Assembly: GCA_951799405.1 (NCBI GenBank)
Contig: OX637350.1
Location: 9,285,852 to 9,349,851 of the forward strand
Length of the DNA: 64,000 nt
Direction: 5' to 3'
From: Agapetus fuscipes
Lineage: Eukaryota > Arthropoda > Insecta > Trichoptera > Glossosomatidae
Below the pieces are notes generated by a model. That model did not search any database. It saw only the letters and a program-made list of their open reading frames with translations, and was not told the origin of the DNA. How positions within the stretch are numbered: position 1 is the stretch's first letter; each line of letters opens with the position of its first letter. This document shows positions 18,719-30,486 of the stretch, one piece after another. A program made the translations under genes and the position numbers.

Positions 18719-21645
18719 AGAATGGTTACCTAAGCTTATAAACATAAACTGTTTTTTTTAAGGTTGAATGAAATAGTCATAAAAATCCTATAAACTATAA
18801 AGTAATTTTGAATGTATAGCAATATTGCGTTAAAAATTTGTCTTTGTTTTCTCTCAGATAAAATTATGGTATGAAATTCCTGGAACAGAATATCACAATA
18901 ATATTATAAAGCAATGCACAATGGTCTGAAATCGTTTGTAGCAAATGCCCGTTTGTTTTGAACCATGAGAAAGTAAGCGGCTTTTCACCAACTTTCCGTT
19001 TGTATGTGAAACTCTCTTTTGGTAATAACAAACTCGTTCGTAATAATATTTCCATCCTCTACGCCGAAATGCACTCTGCGAAATGAAGTCTCTGAAATAA
19101 TGGCGCTCATTATCGATCTATGCTTAAAGTTTTTCATTAAACTAGCTCTTTGTTGAATACTCTCTAATTGAATTGAGACAAGAACCTATTTGAGTTAATT
19201 TAAAAGGAAGTTTCAAATAAAAATGTATTTTTTATGAACATCTGTTAAATAATCTGGGTGGTGCATCTGAAATTTGGATGACTTTCAAAATGAGTTTTCA
19301 TTAGTTTAACCGAAAAAGAAAATATCCGGCATGATATTTTAATGGAAATGAATTAGAAAAACAGTTTTCACAACAACTACAAAAATGTGAACGTAATAAA
19401 CAAATTGACCTTCTTTATTAAAACCATTATAATCTAAGTTTTACAGATATAATACCATTAAGGATTCATGTCAATATCAACAGTTGACACATAAGTTTAA
19501 GCGTTCACTCATGTTTGTTTACAAAATTAAAACTCTAATCAAATAAAAATGAACGTAAGCTCTACAACTCTAGCCGACCTTGCCTTAAACAGGAATGTTT
19601 GGCATTGTTCATTGCAGAAAAAAAACGCTGAAATTGAATTATTCACGGTACAGGTTACAGTTGCAACGGTGACAAGAAAGATAATAAATTCTAACTTTGT
19701 TTTTGGTAGATGTCAGAAGAAACTTTACATCTGTTATCAAAAAAAACTGACATAAATTGCATTACTTGAATTACGTTTACTTTTATTTTTCCTCAGTTTC
19801 AAAACACTAACGGGATCATTAACTCGTACTACATATTTGTGGGCATAAACTATGTTGACTAATTAAATCATTGTTTGGGGAGTCTCTCGCGTTGCGGCAT
19901 TCGTAATCTGTGATGAACATGCAAATTTGGAAAGCAAGAGTAAAACAAAACTACTGTCGGGGCGGATAACGAATGCAAATGGATGCGATTCCAGTCGTCC
20001 CCGTGGTCGCACGTGTGGCAGGTAGACGGCGCACGAACTCCGTGTAAACGTTATGTGAACTACATGAATGCTAGGGAAAACAATACATGTGTCTGTTTGT
20101 AACGAAGACATAAACGGATTTTGTGTCCTTGTTTGGTTTGTGGTATTAGATGTCCATTTTGCTTGTGATATGCAATGGTATAAAATACAGTTAGTGATTT
20201 TCCATTGGAAAGTGAGTCGAAAAGTATATTATAGATTTTTTATTTCTAAAGAAAATTTGTTAATTTTTTAAAGTAAAAATAAACGTATGTTGAGTTATGT
20301 CAACGTTCTTATCAAACCCAATGAAGCTTGTTTGGCAAGGCTCTTTTAGAAGTTAACATATTTTTTCGATAAACCTTAAACAGGCACTGTCAAAATTTGA
20401 AAGGGTTTGCAAAATCTTGAACAAAGTTTGCATCTACAACTCACGAAGTATAATTTCGAAGACAAAACAAATCAATACTGAATGAATTAATTTATTACTA
20501 ACACTGGTATTTAGAAAACAGAGTCTTCTATATTACTTTTTTGCGTGTTCTGTTCAAGTTTCCAAATAGAAGAAAGCTTATAGTTCGGTTCTTTGTCTAT
20601 TTTTAAATATTTCAAAGCCTTCCAAATTCATGACACTGAATACAGAAAAAGTATTCATGATTTATTTCCTTTACAGAAAAATAAAGAACAACACATCTGT
20701 AACCTCTCATTCATTACAACATACTAAACATTAGTTCATACAAGACCCCTCACAATCCCATCTCACATGATAAACTCGCACCTACTCAGATGTATACGAG
20801 TTTTTGGCTACATCCATGCAGTTGTACATAAATCCTCCACACACCGAGAGTACACAGCCTCATACAAGAGACAGGGGAGGGTGTCCCTAGGGGCATTATG
20901 TGCAAACACGCGGCCACTAATTTGCTTGATTGAGAATTTGCAAATCAAAGTTCGACTGTTCTGATGTGCTCGGAGTACCTGCTTCGTGTAATGAGTTTGT
21001 CTGTGCTGCCAATAAACTGGTCTGCAATTAATTAAAACTGCCTTGTAGCAATTATGAGCCGGTAATACCCCCAATAGTTTATATTAAAGTCAGATTTTAA
21101 TCAAGTAGGGATGAAATTTTATTTATTTGAGTTACAGTTTATAATTCATGTTTTTCTTCCTTACAGCCCGTTTTGTCGTGTATTATCTATCTTCTATACT
21201 TATAAAACCAAAAAAGCGTTCGTTGGTAATGCGATAAAATGGTGAAGGACTAAACGGTTTTGGCTGTCTTTCGTTTCAGAATAAAGTACGTAATCTGGGA
21301 AGGGTTATAGCGTACAAAAAAGTTGATAAAATATCGCGGAACATGTTTAAATTTGTGAAATGCTGAACGTCGTTTTTATATGGGGATTGATCATTTCCAA
21401 CTTCATCTAATTGACAGATTTTTGTTCCATATTCAAATTTTATCAAAATGTGTTCGGTTTGAAATATTGTAAGAGGTTAAACCAAATCAAATTAATAAAA
21501 TAAACTGGTAGGTACAAAATTTGAAAATGGAATAAAATAATTATTCATCAACAGCCTTTACCAAACAGAACTCTTTTTTAAAATTGGAATTTAGCTTTTT
21601 AACTATCAATGTCATGAAAAGCGTTCAAGGTTAATTAAATAAGTC
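18719..21645. other. Non-coding stretch with candidate regulatory patches
   Basis: No gene was recognised. Around 19880-20060 the sequence is GC-balanced and holds two POU octamers ATGCAAAT (19919-19926 and 19973-19980). Around 20880-21075 there is a non-repetitive patch with AATTAATTAA-type homeodomain sites. A Helitron-like 5' start, TCTATACTTATAAAA, lies at about 21193. Short open frames here are unsupported. Confidence 0.35.
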
Positions 21646-21790
21646 TTAAATCTCAGTTACAAATATACGCACAAATTAAAGGTTCATATTGAATGAATGC
21701 CCATAAGGAAAGACATTTTAGTGCGCGCATACACATAATGCATGTATATTTTCAAAATAAGACCCAAACGCAATGCTCAAATGTCAGATT
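21646..21790 (-). repeat. Family C repeat, partial
   Basis: Only the 3' half of the family is present on the minus strand. It contains the complements of ATTGAATGAATGCCCAT and of GCGCGCATACACATAATGCATG. It abuts a plus-strand copy 25 bp away, giving a head-to-head arrangement. Confidence 0.6.
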
Positions 21791-21814
21791 AACATAAACT
21801 GAACTTACGCTTAA

Positions 21815-22072
21815 TTCCTTGACTTATAGGTTGGTATGAGGCTGACCACCCATACTGTAAAAAATGGTTCACTTTACCAATGTCACCCCTGTGTCAGGGA
21901 AGGTCGGCAAAAGTTGTAAGGCTTATATTTATTTGAGGTTTGGATTTTATTTGTTAGTACACATTCAGCGTTTGTAAGCGCGAACTACTTACATGTGTTT
22001 GTTTGTGGGCATTCATTTGAGAGCTTTAAATGAATATATCCTTGCAACTTCGATTATAGATTATTATAGATG
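21815..22072 (+). repeat. Family C repeat, full length
   Basis: One of the best copies. It starts TTCCTTGACTTATAGGTTGG, runs through CACCCCTGTGTCAGGGAAGG and GTTTGTGGGCATTCATTTGA, and ends CTTGCAACTTCGATTATAGA. No inverted termini or convincing A/B boxes were found. The end carries short GATTATA-type repeats, as in SINE or LINE tails. Confidence 0.8.
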
Positions 22073-22106
22073 CTGACTTTACTTTAAACAGGCTTTAGAT
22101 TTAGGC

Positions 22107-22158
22107 AGAAGTGAAACAATTTGTACAGTATCAGCCTCATACCAACCTACAAGTCGAG
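22107..22158 (-). repeat. Family C fragment
   Basis: The complement of the first 50 bp of the family only: GTACAGTATCAGCCTCATAC and CAACCTACAAGTCGAGGA. Confidence 0.6.
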
Positions 22159-22681
22159 GACTTATCTAAGTTGCATAAAAACATAAGGTGATACCTGAAT
22201 GCATCTAAATAAAATTTTGATCACTCGAGAATGACTGAACTGATTTGTTTTTTTTATGATGTTTGTAATCTGAAACAAGTGTTTGGATAAAAAAGTGAGA
22301 AAAAGTATCATGGAAGATTTTCAATTTTGTGAAAAGCTGAACATTGTTCATGTACTGGAATTTGGTTTGGCACATATAATACATACTGCATTTATATAAA
22401 AATGAAATACTCAAAACACATTGGCCAAATTTTTACTAAACATGTAAATTACCTTCAAGATGGATCGTGTGAAGTTCAATGTGAATCATATTACTCACAA
22501 TAATTTATTTTAAGTATTGGGGATGCTGCTCTTTTTGCCTTGCTAAAAGGAAAGGTCGTAACATTTTTCTTTTGAAAAGTTACATCGAAGATTTTCATAG
22601 ACCGGATAACTGAATGCACTTTTTCATATTGGAATTTTGAATGTGTCAGCAAGCAACTTTTCAACATTTTGTAGTTCCAAA

Positions 22682-22701
22682 TATATATATATATATATAT
22701 A
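22682..22701. repeat. (TA)n microsatellite
   Basis: About ten TA units directly at the 3' tail of the neighbouring minus-strand family C copy. It may have grown from that tail. Confidence 0.85.
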
Positions 22702-22884
22702 ATCTAAGTTGCAAAGATATATTGACATTTAAGACTCATATTTAATGCATGCCCAAAAGCAAGCAAATGTAAGTACACGCTTACGCATGCTGCATGTGTA
22801 CATAAACTTTGCAACCCCTGCCACTTTCGCTGAAACGGGGGAGGGGGGGGATTGGCAAAATTGAACCAAGTTTTACTACATATT
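22702..22884 (-). repeat. Family C repeat, partial
   Basis: It starts AATCTAAGTTGCAAAGATAT and covers about 180 bp. A G-rich expansion at 22838-22852 lies inside it. Confidence 0.7.
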
Positions 22885-23040
22885 TGATATTCTTTCTTTA
22901 TATTCAATTTTTCCATGTGCAAATTTTGGCTCGAATCGTTCATACGAGGCAACAAATCAAAGCAAAAATAAACAAAGTGAAGAAAATATAAAGTTTGCAT
23001 CATCAATAGATCATGAAAAGAGGATTACATTTTTTCATGA

Positions 23041-23286
23041 TCTAAGCTAATGTAAGTTGCAAAGATATGTAACATTGGGGATTCACATTATACACATTCT
23101 TATAAGTAGATACAAATAAGTTCCCGCTTGCACATGCTGCATGTGAACCTACAACATTAAAACCTAAACCTCAAATGAACATATACCCTGCAAATCTTGC
23201 CTGCTTTTCCTGAAACAGAGGGGATATTGGCAAAGTGAACTATTTTCTATAGCGTGAGCATACCAACCTATATGTTAAGGAACAAA
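23041..23286 (-). repeat. Family C repeat, full length
   Basis: GTAAGTTGCAAAGATATGTA at one end and CCAACCTATATGTTAAGGAA at the other, with the CCTGAAACAGAGGGGATATT part between. Confidence 0.75.
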
Positions 23287-23727
23287 CATAATGATCAACA
23301 CGATGATCTACCCTAAATTATCTTAATGGTTTTACTTCTTCTAATATCAACCAATATGTTTACACTGTATATCAATGATTGAAAACCTGTAAGTAAATGA
23401 TAATTTAATTATTTTGGAAATGTACAAAGAAAAGGTTTCCTCCTGCCCAATAGATTGAGAGCACTCCTTTATAGGTATTAAGCAATGAAATTATGCTTGA
23501 AATACTAATTACAGTGTCAAAATAAAGAAATATACAAAACTTTATAAATCCTTGCAAATTTAAAAAGGCTTCAACATCTTTCGTAATTGCAATCCCAAGT
23601 ACTACACTATCTTTAAATGAGCCTAATTTCATTTGATATAATGTCCATGAACATATGCACGCTCAATTGTTTCAAGTAATTGAGCTATGCTGTCTCACGA
23701 AAATAATTACAATGATGACTTCTACGA

Positions 23728-23970
23728 TTCCTTGACTTATAGGTTGGTATGAGGTTGACCACCCATACTGTAAAAAATAGTTCACTTTGCCAATGGCACC
23801 CCTGTTTCAGGGAATGTCGGCAAGAGTTGCAGGGCTTATGTTCATTTGAGGTTTGGATTTTATTTGTAAGTACACAATCAGCATTTGTAAGCGCAAACTA
23901 CACGTGTTTGACTGTGGGCATACATCTGAGAGCTTTGAATGAATATATCCTTGCAACTTCGATTATAGAT
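23728..23970 (+). repeat. Family C repeat, full length
   Basis: It starts TTCCTTGACTTATAGGTTGG and ends TTGCAACTTCGATTATAGA. It is very close to the copies at 21815 and 25963, so these three are young relative to other copies. Confidence 0.8.
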
Positions 23971-24062
23971 GACTTCGAAGTAAGTTTCTTCTCATCGTTT
24001 AAATTTTTTTAACACCCGTTACCAGATTTACAAAAATATTCTATATAATTTATACAAATAGA

Positions 24063-24091
24063 GGCAAGACAAAGTTTGCCGGGACAGCTAG
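24063..24091 (+). mobile_element. Helitron-type 3' terminus
   Basis: A small hairpin, GGCAA/TTGCC (24063-24080), is followed after seven bases by CTAG (24088-24091) and then T, in the context GCCGGGACAGCTAGT. This is the standard layout of Helitron 3' ends in insects. A possible 5' start lies at 21193, but the base before it is T rather than the expected A. The full span and the absence of a helicase frame leave this as a non-autonomous copy at best. Confidence 0.5.
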
Positions 24092-24747
24092 TGAATAAAT
24101 AAAAATAAAACTGCGATCAGTAGCTATCGCAATATTCGAGAACGGAAGAAACGTTTTTATCTATTTTTCATACTCAAATCATGTTTTCGTGCTCAGCTTC
24201 AGATACAATTAAAAAGAAAATATAATTTGTTAACATTTTTATAAATGGCCTATGGTGGACAAGATTTTTACTCTTACAGTATGGCTGATCTTTCAACTAT
24301 ATGAAATTTCAAACAAAGAAAATTATGGTACGTGGATCATCTACGCAATGATTTATTTTTGTGAATAACAGTGCAAATTTCTAATACAAATGCTCAAAAC
24401 TGTTATTGCTGTAGTGATAATGCTTTTTCTGCAAAGCATAACTCATTTTTTTTGCAATTTAACAATGAAATACTGTCACCATTAAATGATTTTTTATTCG
24501 AGTACAAACGTTCACTCTGCGATTGTTTGCGGTCGACGTTCGTCACACCTATAATTTGCAATTGTGAATGAGTGATCAATATTGGCGACCGATTCAGGGG
24601 GCGGAAATGAGTCCCACGGGGGGCGGAGGTGGGATGAGGGTGCGTACCTCATGACGTGTTGTGTTGCTACCGATAATAATAACAATAATCATTATTATCG
24701 ACCCCGGAAATTGGGCGAGCGAGGAAAAATGCTCAAACAGTGATTCG

Positions 24748-24910
24748 GGACTTCTAGTATACAATTTGTAAGTCAAAACTCAACAATAGAGTTTTACCAA
24801 AAATGTACGAAAATTAAAGTAGCCCATGTAGTGAGCGATTTCAGAATGCAAATATTTTGTTACAACGCTATGATTGAGTTTAATCGTAAAGTTTGATACT
24901 TGGGATACAG
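24748..24910. mobile_element. Foldback MITE-like repeat
   Basis: The right end, GATACTTGGGATACAG, matches the family terminus CTGTAYCCCAAGTATAAAAC. The left end, TCTAGTATACAATTTGTAAG, is its inverted relative. The middle has GTTTTACCAAAAATGTACG and GTAGTGAGCGATT, shared with 34940-35093. Confidence 0.55.
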
Positions 24911-25380
24911 AACGTGTCACGAAAAAAAATGTTGGTTTACCAACAGACTAAAAAGTCGCCTCCTACGAATGTTTTTAATGTGCATGCATTTTTGTAAAAC
25001 GCTTAAGGTAAGTTTAAACACTAATGTTTGTACTTCAGGCTCGTGACTTTTCGCATAGCAGGCTTACTGTCTGAATGAAAGGCCGCGTAAATCATATTTT
25101 ATTGCGTTTTTAAATGACAAAAATAATTGGGACTTTGTTCGTTTTACTTTACGCAGTGACAAATTTTCAGCCGCTTGGAACTGAATAATAATTTCACTTG
25201 CTTTTTGCCAAAAACCAAGGTTCCCTAAAAACGAGCTACACTTTAATTTTCAGGTAGCACAGAGTGAATTTAGCTTCAATTGCAACATTTGAAAGGAAGA
25301 TTCTCCGAACCTTTCACGTACTGAGAGAAATCAAACTCTACGGCATCTTGACAATTATATTAATTTTTTTTAAAACTGAA

Positions 25381-25500
25381 CAATTTTAAAACTTAATTTA
25401 AATCGGATATTTAACGAACCGTTCGGTGAGAACTTAAATTATTCTCTACGTTTCGTCAGCGACGTAGCCAACGTCTTCAGGAGAACATCCTCTCTGTACG
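25381..25500 (-). repeat. R1 repeat headed by a hammerhead motif
   Basis: On the minus strand the ribozyme-like unit is preceded by CAGAGAGGATGTTCTC and followed by AATAATTTAAGTTCTC and AACGGTTCGTTAAATATCC. The same order is seen at 47940-48060 and 52870-52985, so these three form a family. Confidence 0.65.
25442..25485 (-). ncRNA. Type I hammerhead ribozyme motif (HHR4)
   Basis: Stem I TTCTC/GAGAA pairs over 5 bp. The core is CTGAAGA with one extra C. Helix II GTTGGC/GCTGAC pairs with two wobbles, followed by GAA, self-complementary ACGT and A as residue 17. Every invariant core base is present. Confidence 0.72.
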
Positions 25501-25710
25501 GCGACTGAGGATGAACTGAATTTGAAAAACACTTTGTCACAAATCAACGGCATCTTTGTCATAAATCCACGGCATCTACCAAAAACCCGATGTGATCAGT
25601 TCCACAAAAATAGGGCGCCTGCAGTAGGCTGATCACACAACTAGAAAAAACTATGCCAATCTCATTCAGAGCCTAACACTCTGAGCACTATATGACTGAA
25701 GAACACTGAG

Positions 25711-25831
25711 AAGACCAAAATGCGATGAATGGACGGTGTCGACGCTGATTCAGCCAAGGCAGACATCAGCTATAGCTGGAAAGCAGAGGGGATGGACAAT
25801 CAGGAGTGGAGAAAAATTCTAGATTTAGCCA
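25711..25831 (+). pseudogene. LINE C-terminal remnant
   Basis: In the frame through 25729 it reads MDGVDADSAKAD...MDNQEWRKILDLA. This matches the RWxDgVexD...DRxxWRxil pattern at the C-terminus of RTE-like and related LINE ORF2 proteins. The Trp codon expected after Arg is TGA (25726-25728), so the frame is broken. It adjoins a family C copy. Confidence 0.55.
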
Positions 25832-25962
25832 TGGTCATTTTCTTAATTTTTTTCACTTTTACGCTTAAAAAACACATCGCAGACGTGGGCAAAACGTCCG
25901 GAAGATCCAGCTCACATTGACCACGGCAACGAATCCCGGTAAGCAACTTTCCAGCAGCATTA

Positions 25963-26216
25963 TTCCTTGACTTATAGGTTGGTATGAGGCTGACCACCCA
26001 TACTGTAAAAAATGGTTCACTTTGCCAATGTCAACCCTGTTTCAGGGAATGTCGGCAAGAGTTGCAGGGTTTATGTTCATTTGAGGTTTGGATTTTATTT
26101 GTAAGTACACAATCAGCATTTGTAAGCGCGAACTACACGTGTTTGTTTGTGGGCATACATCTGAGAGCTTTGAATGAATATATCCTTGCAACTTAGATTA
26201 AAGATTATAGATAGAT
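25963..26216 (+). repeat. Family C repeat, full length
   Basis: It starts TTCCTTGACTTATAGGTTGG and ends GCAACTTAGATTAAAGATTA with a GATAGATGA tail. It is near-identical to 23728-23970. Confidence 0.8.
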
Positions 26217-29200
26217 GAGCCGGCCGTGTAAGCCTAGAACTCATATTCAAGGTCCATCCAGGCTGTCGAGCTCATGATGATGATAATTATCTTTATTTAA
26301 ATAAATACCATTCGAGGCAACTTACTTTAATTTGTCGCATAATGTGTTACACTTTCCTTTAAAATGTACAATCAGCTTTGATCCAATCACTTACCTGAAA
26401 CAAAATCAAAATAAAATAAAATTAGAATAGGTACAGTAAAGAATACAAGACAACATGGTGTATAACATGAAATTGTAGATAAATGCAACGAACAATTTTT
26501 TTTAGATGTTTGATATTTTTATTCGGGGCTTTGACCGAGTCCATAGTTTCCTTCTTCTTTATTATTGCTTCTTATTCTATTCTCTTTTATTCTTGCTAAC
26601 GTTTTGATACTAATGTGTGTATCTTTTTCAGAGTTCTGCTGCCTTTTGAACATTCATAAATCTTACTGTATAATTTTTTAATCAACAAACTACTCAAAGA
26701 CTTATTTATATTACCTTGGGGTTTAAATTTTTGTCAAGGGTATCAGACGGGTGCTGTTTGATTCCAAACATACACTAGTCAAATAACCACTCCCTTGTCC
26801 ACTTGTATATGGCATATTGTATCTTATGTTGTTTATTATGTTATCAAACAAGACACTGATGGTTTTATTATACCCGTATTAAAATAGTTATAAAAAACTT
26901 TAAAAGGGTGTAAATTTAGCTGACGTTAACAGCATTATACAAATTTCTCATGTTTCAGGTTGTATTAATGCAACACGGTCGTCAGCACTTAATAACGTTG
27001 CAAAGGTAAAGTTGCTGAAGGTTCACTTGATTGTTTCACGGCGGTACAAAAACCACCGAGCGTAAAGGCGGGAAGCCAGGAACTTGTTAGTTCACAGAAA
27101 GGTCGCTTATAATTTAATACTAAATTCAGCGAACCATATTAGACCAAGTTTAACGAGCAATTTCAATACAGACTTTCATAGATTCATCATTGCAAGTAAA
27201 TAATGGGTAGAAAATCTACTATTTTATAAAGGTGACACTATGTTTTGTTGTTTGCTCCTTTCAAACTTGCTTAGTGTTATTCATCACCATTATCATATTC
27301 CAAAGGCATTGCATCATTGTGCTAGCTATTTGTCTGTATTGGTTGCTTTACTCTGAAGCTGCGAAAGGAAGAGACATCCGTGGCCATCCTCTGCGTTTGA
27401 CAATGGACTCGCTACAAATTCTAGAGACAAAAGAAGTGTGACGTTACACGGTTGGGTTGCTATGGAAAATGAAACCTAGTATGTTATTGTTTTGTTATGC
27501 GAAAGACCCTGGTCATATTGAGTTGTGAGGTTTGCTCGCCAAGAAAAAAATTAAATTTCAAAATTTGTGCCAAATTAACTGATTACACAAAAAACTCTAG
27601 AATACTACTCATCCCAAAAACTATTACTCATGAATACTTCTTAGAAAGTTGAAATTGCAAGTCAAATGATTTTACATTATGTTATCAGCTTTACATTTTT
27701 CATTTGTACGACTGTGCAAAAAAAAAAAAATCATTTAAAATTAGACTTTTCATCTTATAATCTCTCATAAACTCAGCTCCATCTCTCGTAAAGTAAGTAC
27801 GGACCATCTATCTACCCGGCCAATGAATGGTTCACTTAAATATCCACTGGGGAGAGTACGCTGATTGAAATTTCATTTTTCATCCATCAAACCCACTCGA
27901 GAAATGCAAATCTGTTGTGAAGGAGGATCCCTCCCACCCCTACTCAGCCTGGGTGTAGCCAAGGGTAGGTTAAAAGGCTCTCTAACCCGTGTATGTATCT
28001 ATCCACCTCCCGGCAAGCAAAAATAATACACAACCCTAAGCATACAACCTTACATTCAAACTAAACCAAAACGTTTCACCAAAAATGCAGTAAATTCGGA
28101 ACAGAGTATTAAGTGAGAGTTTTAATTTTCACACATTTTTTGTGCAACAAAATTGTTTGGTTTTACCGTTATGTTTTAAGCTTGCAAAATCATTTTTCTT
28201 GTAGATAAATACGGATACTATTTTAATGTATGTTTTGTTGAAAAAAATGGACGTCGGAAGCGTGGGAGCGTTAAAAGATGAAAATTACCGGAAAATGGAA
28301 GATTTTTTAAAAGCCGAAATAGAAAAAACGACTTTTAGGCAGCTCTGAATAATTAACTTATTCAAATATTATTTTTTGTGGGGCGCTAAAAAAAATACTT
28401 TTGTGGGTTGTGTTTTCGTTATGTTATTAATTTTGTGATGAAAAATACTTGATGGGTAATGTACTTGTATGTAGGTAGTATTATTTTTAATTCATAATGA
28501 CAAAAATCACGTTAAAATTTTGTTCATTTTCAAAGTGATTCTCGGAAGTCTTTTTATTTTAATTCACAGAATTAAATAAACATTTTTTAAAACCTTTTCT
28601 GTTTGATGGTGTCTTTTATCACATTTTTCTTTTTTAGTTTTAATCATGGAGAACATCATAAAACGTCATCATGTGCAGTTTGTTTCGCGTTTGATGATTT
28701 TTTTTTAAAGCTAGAAGATTAAGTAAGTTCCAGAGCATCCCTTATTCATTAATCTATTAACGTGTCCACTATAAATCCGATAGACCCCGCCCCGGACGCA
28801 GTCGCCTTAAGCCCGCAGCCTTAGATTCTGCCGATGCTGCAAAACGTGATAGTTTTTCTTACTTGTACTCCAAGATATTTATGATTTGATAGATATATTA
28901 TTATATCATCTATAATATTGTGTGGAATTTTTGGATCACAAAGTATATTCTGTAAAAACATCTATGAATAGATAAACATACTATGATACTACTTACTCTA
29001 TCTATCATTTACAGTTTTACATTATGTGTTCATATTGTATGTCAAACGATTAAAATGGAATGAATTTATTAAAATTTTATATAATTCACCAAGGAAAAAA
29101 TATGTATATATGTTTTATTTGGTTTTCAGTAAAGCTAAATATGTTAATTGGTATGTAAGCACAAAATGATCAAATTCAAGATTATGAATAAAACCATCTT

Positions 29201-30079
29201 TGGTTTAGATAACTTTGAGTAAATGAAGTTCCACAACCGGTATCCCAAACAAACCGTTTGCATTATCAAGTGGTCTAATTAATGCGTAATAATTAGACCA
29301 CTTGCTGATCGTGGAACATAATATACACAAAGTAATCTAATTAAAATTGGTTCATTTTTTTTATCTTGTGAGACTAAAGATTACAAAATGAGTGCGTCTA
29401 CAATCAATTAAACAATAAAATTCAATAAAACCCAATTTTTCATTGTTCATAGAATAGAAGATGTACTCAAATAAACAAACTAAATACCCAAACTTCAAGA
29501 AACAATGAGTTCAATATACAATGATTAAGACGAACAAGTTAAAATAACACCAAACAAAATACAACTTCAAAATCTCCTTGAAGGCTACATTTCAACAAAA
29601 TTGTTCATCCCTAGAAACGGAGCGTTGTTTTCCTCAATTTTCTGACCACCCACCCTCTACTATCTCACCACACCCCCTTTTCCTCTGAATACATCCACCC
29701 ATCTCTATCTCGGAACACCCCTTCCCCCTTTTCTCTCGATGATTGGCAAACCAGTGAGTCGAGTTTACATAAGAAAGAGATTTTAATATTTTGCAAGAAA
29801 AGTAGCTCCCGATTCCGAAATATTTTCTACCGTCCTGGTAAAGAAACCTTCGATGAAGTATTACCTTTGAAATATTTATAAGATTTTTACCTGCTCCTCA
29901 TTTCGTACTGAAAATTTCACCGTATAGTGCGCTCTCTGAATCAATAATAATGATCTCACATATATTATACTGATTCTCTTATTTGTGAATAATTAAACAT
30001 CTTATCAAAATTCAATTTTTAAATTTTATGCGTTAGTTACATCTAATTACATGTAATTCAATGTACATTGCTGCTTTTG
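26217..30079. other. Non-coding stretch
   Basis: AT-rich, with no recognised gene. A short MITE-like part is possible at about 28030-28180 (CAAACTAAACCAAAACGTTT, CACCAAAAATGCAG), but its ends are not clear. A pyrimidine-rich run lies at 29640-29735. A perfect inverted repeat at 29267-29304 is listed separately. Confidence 0.35.
29267..29304. repeat. Perfect 15-bp inverted repeat
   Basis: CAAGTGGTCTAATTA (29267-29281) and its exact complement TAATTAGACCACTTG (29290-29304) are separated by 8 nt. An outer pair, GTTCCAC (29228) and GTGGAAC (29311), extends the dyad. It could form a cruciform or RNA hairpin. Each arm includes CAAGTGG, an NK2-type homeodomain site. Confidence 0.85.
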
Positions 30080-30200
30080 TTCCTTGACTTGCAAGTTTGT
30101 GTGAAACCAACCACTCACTGTAAAGTTGGTTCACTTTAAACAGAGTCACCACTGTTGTAGGGAAAGTCAACAAAAGTTGCAGGGCTAATGTTCATTTGAT
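30080..30200 (+). repeat. Family C repeat, 5' part
   Basis: TTCCTTGACTTGCAAGTTTG, then GGGAAAGTCAACAAAAGTTG, GCAGGGCTAATGTTCATTTG; diverged and truncated. Confidence 0.65.
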
Positions 30201-30389
30201 TTCGCAGAACATTTGATTCGGGTTCGGTTTGGGAGATGGGTGAGCCGTGAATTGAAAGACTGCTACAAAGTGCCTTTGAAGTGACTACTCACAAAAATGG
30301 GCAATTTAATTTAGATATGTATTAATATATAAATCAAATATCATCCAATATCATCCTCCCTATCATTCACACAATTCATTCACATATCA

Positions 30390-30486
30390 CAATTGTCAAA
30401 TATCATCCAGATGAATATGAAATATTAATATAAAAATATTAATATAAAAATATAAAAATATTCATCTAGATGATATTTGACAATTG
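30390..30486. repeat. 29-bp inverted repeat with AT-rich loop
   Basis: 30390-30418 (CAATTGTCAAATATCATCC and the next ten bases) is the complement of 30458-30486 with a single mismatch. The 39-bp centre is A- and T-rich. It is a foldback structure with no recognised family. Confidence 0.8.

Noticed and set aside
23749..24012. Recurring short protein beginning MRLTTHTVKN
   Set aside because: It recurs because family C repeats share sequence. It is not conserved as a protein: copies are broken or frame-shifted and there is no start or splice context.
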